From CAYRDK01 sp043819345 (GTDB taxonomy: Bacteria; Omnitrophota; Gorgyraeia; Velamenicoccales; Velamenicoccaceae), in contig JBDREX010000062.1 in assembly GCA_043819345.1 (NCBI GenBank), forward strand, positions 1-31,144: a stretch of 31,144 nt of DNA. Direction: 5' to 3'. Below the pieces are notes generated by a model that saw only the letters and a program-made list of their open reading frames with translations, was not told the DNA's origin and searched no databases. Both the position numbers and the translations under genes were made by a program. This document shows positions 14,345 through 23,380 of the stretch, piece after piece (the stretch's first letter is position 1; each line of letters begins with the position of its first letter).

Positions 14345-14662
14345 ATGCGATTTAAAAAAATCCTTATGATAAGCCTACTTATCTTGTGTCTGGCACCAAC
14401 TGCCGTGAGCCTCGCGCAAACACCGCCAACCTTAATCCTGGAAGACTCTATTAAAATCGCTCACGAAGAACTAAAAAAAGCCGAGTTTGATGTCTCTAAT
14501 CACTATATTTTCAGCATCACCCTTACTAATTCATCTGACGGAACTTTCTGGTACTATACCTATCGGCCCTATCAGCCCTCTCAGTACCGCGAATTTTTCA
14601 TCAAAGTTTACATGGACGGCACCTGTACTATCATAAAAGCTAAAAAGCCGCGTGACCGCTAA
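14345..14662 (+). CDS. small secreted protein, unknown function
   Basis: 105 residues with a clear signal peptide: basic MRFKK, a hydrophobic core (6-20) and a likely signal peptidase site after SLA (about 22-24). The mature part of about 80 residues has YIFSITLTNSSDGTFWYYTY and YREFFIKVYMDGTCTIIKAK, suggesting a small beta-rich domain. GGAGGGATT before the ATG is a strong ribosome binding site. I do not recognise the family. It is convergent with the transglutaminase-like gene, three bases away. Confidence 0.75.
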   Translation: MRFKKILMISLLILCLAPTAVSLAQTPPTLILEDSIKIAHEELKKAEFDVSNHYIFSITLTNSSDGTFWYYTYRPYQPSQYREFFIKVYMDGTCTIIKAKKPRDR

Positions 14663-14665
14663 AAG

Positions 14666-15619
14666 CTAGACCACTGCCTCTTCAAACAATTGCAAGCTAT
14701 CTTTTTTTGCTTTTGCCTCCACTTGCTCATGAAAGATTTTGACTTTTTCCTTAAGAAGAGCATAGTCCTCTGGTTTCATCAATAGTAAAGCCAGGTCTTT
14801 ATTTTCAGTTTCTTCCACTTTACCTGCCTTTTTCCGAATAGAAAAAAGCGTTTTAACAAAATAACTATGCCAGCGGTTCACCACAATAGAAATAGAATAA
14901 TTATCCGGATCAAAATTATTCAAAACAGATTCAACGCCCATCCAAAGCATATAGTCTTTCTTGATCACTAATGGCATTGCAGCATCAACGCTTAGCTCAA
15001 GGTCTGTATCCCGGCCTTTAACGAGAAGTGGGCAAGGCCCTTCTTCAAAAAAAATATAATCCTCAAAATCTTCAATTTTGCCATATCTTCTAAAAGAAGG
15101 GTCAAGGATATAGGGCTGATCTCCCAACAATGACGGCTTTATAATACACAGAACAATGTGAGAACCTTCTCCAGAGAAGAAAAACCCAGACTCAACCGTT
15201 CTTAGGAACTTTATCTGATACGCCGGAGGAAACAAAGGCCTGATTTTATCATAAACATAACTAGACAATTCAAAACAAAGGCCGTTTCGCCCATTTTCTA
15301 GGATAATGTCGCCGCGTTCATCAAAACGATGAATATTGCTCAAGCGCCAAGATTTTTTCATAAAATCAACGCTCATCCTGACATCATCATGCATTAAAGA
15401 TGGAATTCCATTATAACAAAGCGGATTAATAATCCGAGTAACCTTTTCAAAATAAGGAGCTTGCCTATCCATTCGAGATGCAAAAATTTTATTCATAGAA
15501 TCTTTTATGTCAAACCATATCTCATCTGTTGATGTAGCAAGGAAAGCAATAAACAACACAAAACTTACTACACGCCAAGCAATTAATTTCTGCTTTAACC
15601 TCTTTATCGTTTTTTCCAT
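14666..15619 (-). CDS. membrane-anchored transglutaminase-like protein, paralog A
   Basis: 317 residues from the ATG at 15619, which has AAAGGAG six bases upstream; a TTG further up is less likely. One N-terminal membrane helix (about residues 14-31) should place the rest outside the cytoplasm. A Cys-His-Asp set, Cys115 (GLCFELSSYVY), His154 (GSHIVL) and Asp173 (LDPSF), resembles transglutaminase-like cysteine proteases. A paralog at 26219-27175 has the same three residues with identical spacing of 39 and 19. The gene is last in the sugar-modification operon, 28 bases after the preceding stop. The fold assignment rests on motif order alone; substrate unknown. Confidence 0.75.
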   Translation of the reverse strand: MEKTIKRLKQKLIAWRVVSFVLFIAFLATSTDEIWFDIKDSMNKIFASRMDRQAPYFEKVTRIINPLCYNGIPSLMHDDVRMSVDFMKKSWRLSNIHRFDERGDIILENGRNGLCFELSSYVYDKIRPLFPPAYQIKFLRTVESGFFFSGEGSHIVLCIIKPSLLGDQPYILDPSFRRYGKIEDFEDYIFFEEGPCPLLVKGRDTDLELSVDAAMPLVIKKDYMLWMGVESVLNNFDPDNYSISIVVNRWHSYFVKTLFSIRKKAGKVEETENKDLALLLMKPEDYALLKEKVKIFHEQVEAKAKKDSLQLFEEAVV

Positions 15620-15677
15620 CCTGGCTCCTTTAAATAATAAAAACCGCAATTCTCTGGATCCCTATTAAAATCTGTCT

Positions 15678-16964
15678 CTAGAAGACTCTCATGCTTTTAT
15701 CTTGAGATCCATCACTTTTTATGACTTCAATGTTTGGCAGCGCGAACAATAAAGCTCCCCCTTTTTTCATATATTCCTTTTCTCTCATCAAAAACTCTTT
15801 TTTAAAATGCCACGGTAAAACAAATAAATAATCAGGCTTTCGCTTTTTCGCTTCCTGTTCCGAACAAATAGGGATCAGGCTGCCTGGCGTAAAACTCCCA
15901 AACTTATCCTCATTGACTTCTGCGATACAATCCAAATCCTTATCTGTTAAGCCACAAAACTGCAACACTACGTTTCCTTTTGTGGAGGCCCCCCAGCCGA
16001 TCAGCCTTTTGCCCTTCTTTCTTTCACGCTGTATTAACGCTCGCAAAAGAGAGCGATGCTGAAAAACATCTTGGCTGAATTTTTTATAAGGTGCCACTTC
16101 ATCCAGGCCTAAAGCTTTTTCCCGGCCCAATAGTTTTGTTAATCCCGCGAAAGATCTATATCGCCTCGATGAAACCTTGGCCGCCATAACACAAAAACTC
16201 CCTCCATTAGCATCATTAAAGACAACATCAACAATTTTAAAACCGGCCCTGTCAACAATCCACTTAATCTGGCTCAAACCATAATACATTAGATGCTCGT
16301 GACAAATCGTATCATAGGCACATCTGTCCAACATGGCCGGCATATAGCTCTGTTCAAAAACCCAGAGCCCATCATCTTCTAAGATACTATAAACTTGCCG
16401 GGCAAACTCCAAAGGAGCCTCAAGATTATAAAACATAGCGATAGAAGCGACGACCTTCGCTTTTACTCCTATCCGCTGTTCATAACACCGCGCTGAAAAA
16501 AAATCTCCAATAAAGCGATCCTGCGAAGAATAAAATGCTTGAAGCGACTCAGCAGAAGGATCTATCCCTACTAGATTTAACCCCTTACGGCCAAATGCTT
16601 TCAAAAACGTCGCATCATTACTGCCAATATCAACAACATAATCCCCGGCTTTCAGGCTTGCCCGCTCACATACTTTTGCCGCCAAACAGCGCAAATGCTG
16701 TACCATCATACGGTTCAATCCTGAGCGATAGCCATAATGTAAATAATAATCCCGTTTAAACTGATAAGAAGAGCGTAATTGAAGGAGGCCGCAACAAGGA
16801 TGCTTGCCGTTGTGACTACATTTAACAAGCTCCAGCGGAGCGATATCAACAGGCGTCTGTCTTGTTTCCGGAAAAAACCCCGTTAAAGCAAATTGGCCTA
16901 ACTGTAAAACAGGTTCAAGGCACGAATTTCCGCATACCCGGCAAACAGCAATATCTTTATACAT
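15678..16964 (-). CDS. NDP-sugar C-methyltransferase-like protein
   Basis: 428 residues in the three-part layout of C-methyltransferases acting on nucleotide-linked deoxysugars. An N-terminal zinc-binding part has CRVCG (8-12) and a later Cys/His cluster near CSHNGKHPCC. A central SAM domain has VVDIGSNDATFL, and IAMFYNLEAPLEFA follows. The C-terminal domain has LIGWGASTKGNVVLQF and PDYLFVLPWHFKKEF. CICHEHLMYYG-like residues (TICHEHLMYY) match the conserved active-site His/Glu region. It overlaps the glycosyltransferase gene by 8 bases. Together with the aminotransferase it suggests that an unusual sugar is made for the cell surface. Confidence 0.85.
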   Translation of the reverse strand: MYKDIAVCRVCGNSCLEPVLQLGQFALTGFFPETRQTPVDIAPLELVKCSHNGKHPCCGLLQLRSSYQFKRDYYLHYGYRSGLNRMMVQHLRCLAAKVCERASLKAGDYVVDIGSNDATFLKAFGRKGLNLVGIDPSAESLQAFYSSQDRFIGDFFSARCYEQRIGVKAKVVASIAMFYNLEAPLEFARQVYSILEDDGLWVFEQSYMPAMLDRCAYDTICHEHLMYYGLSQIKWIVDRAGFKIVDVVFNDANGGSFCVMAAKVSSRRYRSFAGLTKLLGREKALGLDEVAPYKKFSQDVFQHRSLLRALIQRERKKGKRLIGWGASTKGNVVLQFCGLTDKDLDCIAEVNEDKFGSFTPGSLIPICSEQEAKKRKPDYLFVLPWHFKKEFLMREKEYMKKGGALLFALPNIEVIKSDGSQDKSMRVF

Positions 16965-17673
16965 ATACTCTTTCGGGATGCATTTTTTTTAAACGCTTCA
17001 TCGCTACAAGGTAACGCCAAAACATAACTAAAAATCCCATCTTGCGACGGCCGGATAAACGCCGGCCATTAATAACCGGAACTTCCAAAAGATACGCACG
17101 AATTTTTTGGAGATAAAACAATAATCTCATGCAATAATCACCATGTCCGTAAAAAATTTCATCATAACAACACTTGCTCAAAATTTGTTTTTTGATCGCG
17201 AAGAACCCATAAAAACAATCCGTGGCCTTAATATGAAAAAAACGGCGCGCAAAACTATTAAACACAGCACTTAAACAATAGCGCAACCTGTTAGCCATCC
17301 CTCCGCCAGGCAGAAAACGCGAAGCAAAAACCCCGTCACATTGTAGCAACATATCCAGCATAAGCGGCAAATAGTGTGGCTGATGATTAAAATCAGAATC
17401 CATCACAACAACAATATTGCCCTCACAACACCTCAACCCGTCTTTAATAGACTCTGCCAAACTGCGTTTTTGCCGGCGCGAAAACACCTTTACAGAAGAA
17501 TCCCTAAGCTGCAACGCTTTTTCAAATGTGCCATCAACACTATTATCATCTATAACAATAATCTCATGCAGTCTGCCGCAAAGATAATGCTGAATCGCCT
17601 GCACCAAAGAGGCAATATTATCTTTTTCATTATAAGTAGGTAAAATTACAGACACCTTCTCGCATATAGCCAT
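16957..17673 (-). CDS. GT2-family glycosyltransferase
   Basis: 238 residues. A GT-A fold start VSVILPTYNEKDNIASLV is followed by IIVIDDNSVDGT and the metal-binding DSD in VVMDSDFNHQP. It resembles dolichyl- or polyprenyl-phosphate sugar synthases such as DPM1 and ArnC. There is no C-terminal membrane pair, so it is the short, soluble type. In the operon it sits between the DegT aminotransferase (26 bases upstream) and the C-methyltransferase (overlapping). Confidence 0.9.
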   Translation of the reverse strand: MAICEKVSVILPTYNEKDNIASLVQAIQHYLCGRLHEIIVIDDNSVDGTFEKALQLRDSSVKVFSRRQKRSLAESIKDGLRCCEGNIVVVMDSDFNHQPHYLPLMLDMLLQCDGVFASRFLPGGGMANRLRYCLSAVFNSFARRFFHIKATDCFYGFFAIKKQILSKCCYDEIFYGHGDYCMRLLFYLQKIRAYLLEVPVINGRRLSGRRKMGFLVMFWRYLVAMKRLKKMHPERVYV

Positions 17674-17699
17674 CTGTCATCCGTCCTTAACGCATACTA

Positions 17700-18842
17700 C
17701 TAACCTCTTAAATCTTTTAATGCCTGACAAACAAACCGAATTTCCTCATCCGTCAATGCTGGAAATGATGGCAAGCTTATCAGGCGCATGCTTACTTCTT
17801 GCGCGACGGGTAATTGTGGAGCACAATAAACAGGCATCATGCCGGCAGGATAAAAACCTGGCCGTGTTTCTATGCCTTTTTTTGTAAGTGCTTTTATTAA
17901 ATCATCCCGGCTTGCTTTAAAGATTTTTTCATCTATTTTCACGACAACCGCCCACACTATGGGATCAATGTTTTCCCGAAATTCCTGAAATTCAATGCCA
18001 GGTTCATTTGCTAAATACTTTTGATAAGACTTAAAAACACAGCGCTTGCGCTTGAGAATTAAATCCAGGTTTTCAAGCTGAGCACAACCAAGCGCAGCCT
18101 GTAGATCCGTTAGCCTGAAATTATAGCCGGCCACATCATGCCAATAATGCTTACCCTTGCGCATACCATGATCCCGCAAAAGCCGCATCTTCTGTCCCAA
18201 AGCTTGACCGGCAACCATCACACAACCACCTTCTCCCATGGCAATGGTTTTTGCAGACTGAAAACTAAAAACAGCGGCATCACCAAATGTACCGGCATTA
18301 CGGCCTCGATACTTTGAAAAAACAGCTTGAGCCACATCTTCTATTAAAATAAGGCCCTTCTGTTTTGCCAATGCCACCAAAGCATCCATGTCGCATATAT
18401 TCCCATATAAATGCAGCACAACAATAGCTTTCGTCCTGGGGCTAATACACTTTGCCGCCAGGTCAACATCAATACACCAGCTCGTTTTATCAATATCGGC
18501 ATAAACACATGTCGCGCCCAAGACATTAACCATATTGGCCGCGGCCATAAAACCAAACCCCGGGACAATAACTTCATCATCTCTTCCAACACCAAAAGCC
18601 GCCAGGGCAAGCTGCAGCGCGTTAGTACAATTTGACACACAAACAGCATGCCGATCCTCATGCAGGCGCGCAAAACTTTCTTCAAAAACTCTTACATATT
18701 TACCTGCTGAAATCCATCCCGAATCAAAAGCATCAAGCAGATATTTACGCTCATAACCACAAAACATCGGCTTAGCCCATGGAATCTTCAGTCCCGACTG
18801 CTGCTGAAAAACTTCATTGTTTGAGCCACCATCAAACTCCAT
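17700..18842 (-). CDS. DegT/DnrJ/EryC1/StrS-family PLP aminotransferase
   Basis: 380 residues, normal length. These enzymes make amino sugars from keto-sugar nucleotides using glutamate. The PLP lysine is Lys198 in FSFQSAKTIAMGEGG. Asp169 in LIEDVAQA binds the PLP ring nitrogen, and the sequence LHLYGN is typical. SGWISAGKYVRVFEESFA near the N-terminus is a family signature. The start overlaps the upstream methyltransferase by 11 bases. The adjacent methyltransferases and glycosyltransferase support sugar modification for a surface polysaccharide or glycolipid. Confidence 0.92.
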   Translation of the reverse strand: MEFDGGSNNEVFQQQSGLKIPWAKPMFCGYERKYLLDAFDSGWISAGKYVRVFEESFARLHEDRHAVCVSNCTNALQLALAAFGVGRDDEVIVPGFGFMAAANMVNVLGATCVYADIDKTSWCIDVDLAAKCISPRTKAIVVLHLYGNICDMDALVALAKQKGLILIEDVAQAVFSKYRGRNAGTFGDAAVFSFQSAKTIAMGEGGCVMVAGQALGQKMRLLRDHGMRKGKHYWHDVAGYNFRLTDLQAALGCAQLENLDLILKRKRCVFKSYQKYLANEPGIEFQEFRENIDPIVWAVVVKIDEKIFKASRDDLIKALTKKGIETRPGFYPAGMMPVYCAPQLPVAQEVSMRLISLPSFPALTDEEIRFVCQALKDLRG

Positions 18843-19446
18843 AACAACCCACCCAATACCTCTCGTTATATTTTTGAAACGAATAAGAATGCCTTTGCAT
18901 CACCTGTTCAAACTCGGCAGCCGTAAATAATTCCACAGGTAAATAATAATCTGTTGAACAGAGATAATTAATAGCTCTTTGACGCAAAGAAGCTTTTGCG
19001 CGTTTTTTTATCAACACATCTTCCACAATCACAACTTTTTTACTAAACTTCTTAAATGCTTCCAGAAGGCATTCCAGCGTTGTATTTCGAAAATGATACA
19101 AAGAAATTATCATCACAATAATATCCGCTGTTGTATTTCCTATATTAAAACTTTCGTGTAAATCAATTTTCTTACAATTCAGGCCTTTGTGTAATAACGT
19201 GGCTACAAATTCAGGGCTTGCTTCAATCCCCAAATACCTACAGTCTTGCGGCAAAAAAGCAACCAGCTCTCCGACGCCAGCGCAAACATCCATAACAAAA
19301 TCTCCTGGCTTAATATATTCAGAGGCTATTTTATACCTCAGCATAGAATCTCTGCCAAGCTTTAAGCGTGATAACAAAGAATAAGCAAAAGCATTGCGAT
19401 AATTCACGCCCTCTAAAGGTAACAATTGTTTTTTTATCATATGCAA
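18832..19446 (-). CDS. Class I SAM-dependent methyltransferase
   Basis: 204 residues. Motif I VMDVCAGVGELVAFL, an acidic motif II around YLGIEASPEFVATL, and IIVMIISLYHFRNTTLECLL identify a class I methyltransferase of the UbiE/Methyltransf_11 type. The TTG start directly follows the preceding stop (one base between); an ATG six bases further in (19440) is an equal option. Substrate unknown; the operon suggests sugar or small-molecule modification. Confidence 0.82.
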   Translation of the reverse strand: MHMIKKQLLPLEGVNYRNAFAYSLLSRLKLGRDSMLRYKIASEYIKPGDFVMDVCAGVGELVAFLPQDCRYLGIEASPEFVATLLHKGLNCKKIDLHESFNIGNTTADIIVMIISLYHFRNTTLECLLEAFKKFSKKVVIVEDVLIKKRAKASLRQRAINYLCSTDYYLPVELFTAAEFEQVMQRHSYSFQKYNERYWVGCYGV

Positions 19447-19447
19447 G

Positions 19448-19927
19448 CTAGCTAAAATGCTTCTTAACAGAAGGCCGTGTTAAATAGTAAATCGAAGACC
19501 CCCAAAAAATAATATCAAGCACACAATGCATAATTAACGCTGGCACCGTTAATTTCGCAAAAGATATCTCCGGATGGCCTAACTGCGCAAATATAAACCC
19601 CAATTGCTGATCTAAATACTGAGCATGTATTAAAAAGGCCTGGTAAGGATGCTTCCAATAAAGCGTCAAAACCGTAAAACAACCCATAGCGATCGCAAGC
19701 CAGCGAAAACTGTTTTTCAGGCGCAAGATCCCAATAGCTACCACCAGTCCTAATATTCTCTGAGCCCATGAAAAAAGATAACGAACCAAAAGAAGCGAGG
19801 GAGATAAATAGCTAAAATTATGCCAATACCAATCCCGAGAAAAAATCAATGTATTCATGTGAATAACAGAGCTGGCAATTAACAAAAAACTAATAACACC
19901 GACTCCTTTAAGCTTCATGCGCTGCAT
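19448..19927 (-). CDS. small integral membrane protein, unknown function
   Basis: 159 residues with about four membrane helices (near 9-28, 50-68, 74-90, 122-146). AGGAGG sits four bases before the ATG. No catalytic motif is recognised. Aromatic residues such as SRDWYWHNFSYLSP lie between helices 1 and 2. It is 12 bases after the EEP gene and one base before the methyltransferase gene, so it belongs to the same operon. Confidence 0.75.
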   Translation of the reverse strand: MQRMKLKGVGVISFLLIASSVIHMNTLIFSRDWYWHNFSYLSPSLLLVRYLFSWAQRILGLVVAIGILRLKNSFRWLAIAMGCFTVLTLYWKHPYQAFLIHAQYLDQQLGFIFAQLGHPEISFAKLTVPALIMHCVLDIIFWGSSIYYLTRPSVKKHFS

Positions 19928-19939
19928 ACGACCTCCTCA

Positions 19940-20887
19940 TCAAACACCGGCCATCCCTATCTCGCAACAAAGTGGAAAGTGGTCTGAACCAATATCCGGG
20001 CCAGCCTTATAATCCAAGACAACAATACCTTCCCCAACCAAGCATTGATCTATCATAGCCGACAAGAATAAACTTGCCCTCCACGTCGCAAAAACACCAA
20101 AACCCAATCGGCCATCTCGTAAGCCTGTTTGTCTCAAAAATTTCGCGAAATAATACGACCAGGGCCCTGTGTTTAAATCCCCAACGAGCACAAAATTGCG
20201 GCCCGCTTTTTTAATAAAAACCGCCAGATCATGCAAATGCCGGTTTCTTTGATAAAAAAACGATGCCCTATCCGGACAAATAGAATGCGTAAACATAAGC
20301 ATAAATTCATGTGGTTTATTTTCAAAAACAAGCTCGATTAACGGAATTCTTGCTTTGCTAAAATAACTGACCTTGTCCCGAACGGGAATAATTTTTGATA
20401 ATACACCGATGCCTTTACATTCCCCGCAATCAGAAAAACGCGCGAACTTATACTCTTCTAACTGTTCCGACAAAACACCAAACCATGTTTTATTGATTTC
20501 ATCCAAAGTGAGAATATCCGGATCAACCTTTTGGATATAACCAAACAGCCGTTGATAATCTTTAATCGCTGTATGGACATTAATAGATACTATTTTTATT
20601 CTATTAAGCTTAGCCCGTGTTTCTACAGGCCTGAAAGAAGGATGGATATAAAAAGGAGTAATCAGGATTAAATTCAGTCCCGCTAAAACTAAGGCTGTTA
20701 ACAAAATTTTTCGGGTACCAAAAAAAACAAAAAAAATAATACATAACAGCTGAACCAAAAGATACTGCATACGAAAATATGAGGCCAAATCAAACAACCA
20801 GCCAAAACGGCCCAAAAAACCCATCACAGTTAGAATACCACTGATAGCCAAAAATATTAAAAATATGCACTTTGTGATCTTACTCAT
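19940..20887 (-). CDS. membrane-anchored endonuclease/exonuclease/phosphatase-family protein
   Basis: 315 residues from the ATG at 20887 (preferred to a TTG at 20905 that lacks ribosome-site spacing). Two or three membrane helices fill the first 85 residues. An EEP domain follows: IVSINVH, the metal-binding Glu in ILTLDEINKTW, FVLVGDLNTGPWS with the Asp-Leu-Asn motif, and GSDHFPLCCE with the catalytic Asp-His. Proteins of this layout act on phosphodiesters outside or at the membrane; the substrate could be a lipid or a nucleotide. It is the first gene of the sugar-modification operon. Confidence 0.85.
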   Translation of the reverse strand: MSKITKCIFLIFLAISGILTVMGFLGRFGWLFDLASYFRMQYLLVQLLCIIFFVFFGTRKILLTALVLAGLNLILITPFYIHPSFRPVETRAKLNRIKIVSINVHTAIKDYQRLFGYIQKVDPDILTLDEINKTWFGVLSEQLEEYKFARFSDCGECKGIGVLSKIIPVRDKVSYFSKARIPLIELVFENKPHEFMLMFTHSICPDRASFFYQRNRHLHDLAVFIKKAGRNFVLVGDLNTGPWSYYFAKFLRQTGLRDGRLGFGVFATWRASLFLSAMIDQCLVGEGIVVLDYKAGPDIGSDHFPLCCEIGMAGV

Positions 20888-20985
20888 ATTTCTTTTTCCA
20901 ATCAACCTAGAAAATTATTTCAGTTCAGTTATTATAGCTTAAAATAAATAAATACGGAAGGAAACGTAACAACTGATCAAAAAAG

Positions 20986-22257
20986 CTAGGATTTTAAAGA
21001 AGAAGGCTTGTGATGATTCCTACACGGCCGCTTATGGGAAGTTTTATGAGCCCCGCTAGCCCGCTTTTGCAAGGACGACGAAGAACCACAGGAAGCATCT
21101 GGATGGTTTGAAACCGGCAAAGAAATATTAATCAATGCCTCTATTGAGCACACATCTTGGCGTTGTTCGGGCGTAGCAAAAGAAATGGCATGCCCCTTTT
21201 GGCCCGCCCGGCCTGTCCTGCCGATACGATGTACATAATTATGGGCGTCATCCGGCAAATCATAATTAATAACCAGCTCAATGCCGACTACATCAATTCC
21301 ACGCGCGGCAATGTCGGTCGCCACAAGCACCCGATACTTGCCTGCTTTAAAACCTTCAAGCGCTTCACGGCGCTGGCATAAAGAACGATCCGCATGCATT
21401 TCAACCGCCCTATGTCCAAAAGCTCGAACCATCTTGGCAATCTTACGCGCACCATGTTTCGTACGAGAAAACAGAAGAACAGAACCATGATAACGCTCTA
21501 ACACTTTCCCTAACAACTTTGGCTTAGCCTCTTTCTTAACGATAAAGAGCTCATGTGTCACTGTTTCTGCGGCCGTGCCGGCTGGTGCTATTTCCACACA
21601 AACCGGTAGCTTCATATGATGAGCAGCCATAGCCATGATCTCTTTTGGCATCGTAGCAGAAAACAACATCGTCTGTCTTTTCTTCGGCAAAAACCGTAAT
21701 AGCTTATCTATCTGAGGAGCAAACCCCATATCAAGCATCCGGTCCGCTTCATCAAATACGAGCATCCTTAAATCATCTAAGACGATATTCCATTGCTTCA
21801 TATGATCAAGCAGCCTTCCCGGAGTGGCAATTACAATGCGGGGATTTTTACGTAAAGCCGCAACCTGTGGTTCAATGGGCGCACCTCCTATGAGACAGGC
21901 TGTTAACATCCCAAACGGATGCGCTAAACCCTTGCAAGCTTCCTCAATCTGAATGGCCAACTCCCTCGTAGGAGCCAAAACCAATCCTGTGCCCGGTTCA
22001 AGGGCGAGATGCTGCACCATAGGAATAGCAAATGAATGCGTTTTGCCTGTGCCGGTCTGTGCGATACCTATAACGTCTTTTCCCTCAATAGCAAGCGGGA
22101 TAGCTTTAAATTGTATGGCTGTAGGAGTATGAAACTTCATCTTTTCTAAAATCCCAAGAATCTTCGGCGCGATTCCCAGGCCAAAGAAACTCTCTGGACA
22201 AAGATGATTAACGGATGGCGATATATCTTTTTGTTGATGGGGCATTTTAGAAGTCAT
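20986..22257 (-). CDS. rhlE: DEAD-box RNA helicase, RhlE type
   Basis: 423 residues. All DEAD-box motifs are present: the Q motif with preceding F (FHTPTAIQ), motif I AQTGTGKT, Ia PTRELA, II DEAD, III SAT, IV region VLLFSRTKHGA, V ATDIAARGID, VI HRIGRTGRAG. The C-terminal tail (from about 385) is Ser-, His- and Lys-rich and basic, as in RhlE proteins that use such tails to hold RNA. It acts in ribosome assembly or mRNA decay, often under cold stress. It stands between two operons with gaps of 98 and 134 bases, probably as its own unit. Confidence 0.92.
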   Translation of the reverse strand: MTSKMPHQQKDISPSVNHLCPESFFGLGIAPKILGILEKMKFHTPTAIQFKAIPLAIEGKDVIGIAQTGTGKTHSFAIPMVQHLALEPGTGLVLAPTRELAIQIEEACKGLAHPFGMLTACLIGGAPIEPQVAALRKNPRIVIATPGRLLDHMKQWNIVLDDLRMLVFDEADRMLDMGFAPQIDKLLRFLPKKRQTMLFSATMPKEIMAMAAHHMKLPVCVEIAPAGTAAETVTHELFIVKKEAKPKLLGKVLERYHGSVLLFSRTKHGARKIAKMVRAFGHRAVEMHADRSLCQRREALEGFKAGKYRVLVATDIAARGIDVVGIELVINYDLPDDAHNYVHRIGRTGRAGQKGHAISFATPEQRQDVCSIEALINISLPVSNHPDASCGSSSSLQKRASGAHKTSHKRPCRNHHKPSSLKS

Positions 22258-22391
22258 ATTGTATTGATTATATCATACCAGCAATAAACAGCAACCTCAT
22301 CCATAAAAAAGAAAACGCAAGAAATGAACAGCTCAGAAAACAGATTAAACCTCACTGGCTTTATCAAAAAACCGAAAAAATCCTTCGCATC

Positions 22392-23309
22392 CTAAGATTC
22401 TTTTCTGGTCTTCCAGCGACGATGCATCCACCCACCCCACTCACAAGGAAACAGTCGAATACGGTCTTCAATGAGCTTCGTTAATTGAGCGGTAGAACAT
22501 TCTAAATGAAGTTCCGGATCCTTCTGCTCAAAAACAACGGGTGCGTCTATCGTAATTTTATAGCCGCATTTCATATTACCTGTAATAAAAACGGGTAGAA
22601 TTGGTGCCTGTGTCCGCGCAGAAAAAACCACTGGGCCTGTCGCCGTTGCTGCCGGACGGCCGAAAAAATCTACAAAAACTGCTGCCTCCTCTGAATAATT
22701 CTGGTCCAAAAGGATAAAAAGCAACTCATTACGGCGCAAAGCCTTTAACGACATCTCAACACACTGACGAAAAGGCAGCGCATAAATTGTGTTGACCCCA
22801 TGCTGTGCTGCATAAGAGGTAATAAAATTTCCCATTTGCTTATCACGCATCGGACGAATAATAAAATTTGTTTTATACCCCCCTAATCCCATACGTAAAA
22901 ACATTAATCCAAAACTTCCAAAATGAGCGCTCAACATAATAACGCCCTGCCGGCGGGAAAGCGCCTCATCAAGATAATTAACTCCTTCTATCTGAACTTT
23001 TTCAACAATCTTTGCAGGACGGTCAAGAAAATAAATAAAATCAACCATCCCCGATAATGTATGCCTAAAATATTTCCCAACAAGATCGCCAACTTCCTCT
23101 GGGGTTTTCTCCCCTTCAAAAGCTGTCAGCAAATTCTCCCGTACAATCATTTTCTTTTTTCTGAAAAAAAAGTTCCCTACAAAAATAAAAAAAGGGCAAA
23201 AAGCTTTAAATACCCAAAAAGGCGCCCAACGAACAATACCCCTCATAAAAAATAAAGCGTAACGCCTGAACATACGAGATAAATTTTTATGCACTAAATA
23301 CTGAGCCAT
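22392..23309 (-). CDS. LpxL/HtrB-like lipid acyltransferase, missing the catalytic acid
   Basis: 305 residues, family length. A membrane-proximal hydrophobic segment lies near 28-50. The core has VIMLSAHFGSFGLMFL, where the family motif is H-x4-E/D. His129 is present but the acidic partner position is Gly134. Later segments FIIRPM, LFILLDQNY and GPVVFSARTQAPILPVFI match the family. LpxL-type enzymes add secondary acyl chains to lipid A; relatives act on other glycolipids. Loss of the acid may reduce activity or mark a different use. AAAGGA precedes the ATG. Confidence 0.85.
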   Translation of the reverse strand: MAQYLVHKNLSRMFRRYALFFMRGIVRWAPFWVFKAFCPFFIFVGNFFFRKKKMIVRENLLTAFEGEKTPEEVGDLVGKYFRHTLSGMVDFIYFLDRPAKIVEKVQIEGVNYLDEALSRRQGVIMLSAHFGSFGLMFLRMGLGGYKTNFIIRPMRDKQMGNFITSYAAQHGVNTIYALPFRQCVEMSLKALRRNELLFILLDQNYSEEAAVFVDFFGRPAATATGPVVFSARTQAPILPVFITGNMKCGYKITIDAPVVFEQKDPELHLECSTAQLTKLIEDRIRLFPCEWGGWMHRRWKTRKES

Positions 23310-23380
23310 GGTTCCTTTAATAATGATCGGGTTATCATAAAGCTCTAATGTGATAAATCTAATATTCTTTAGGGTGAGGC

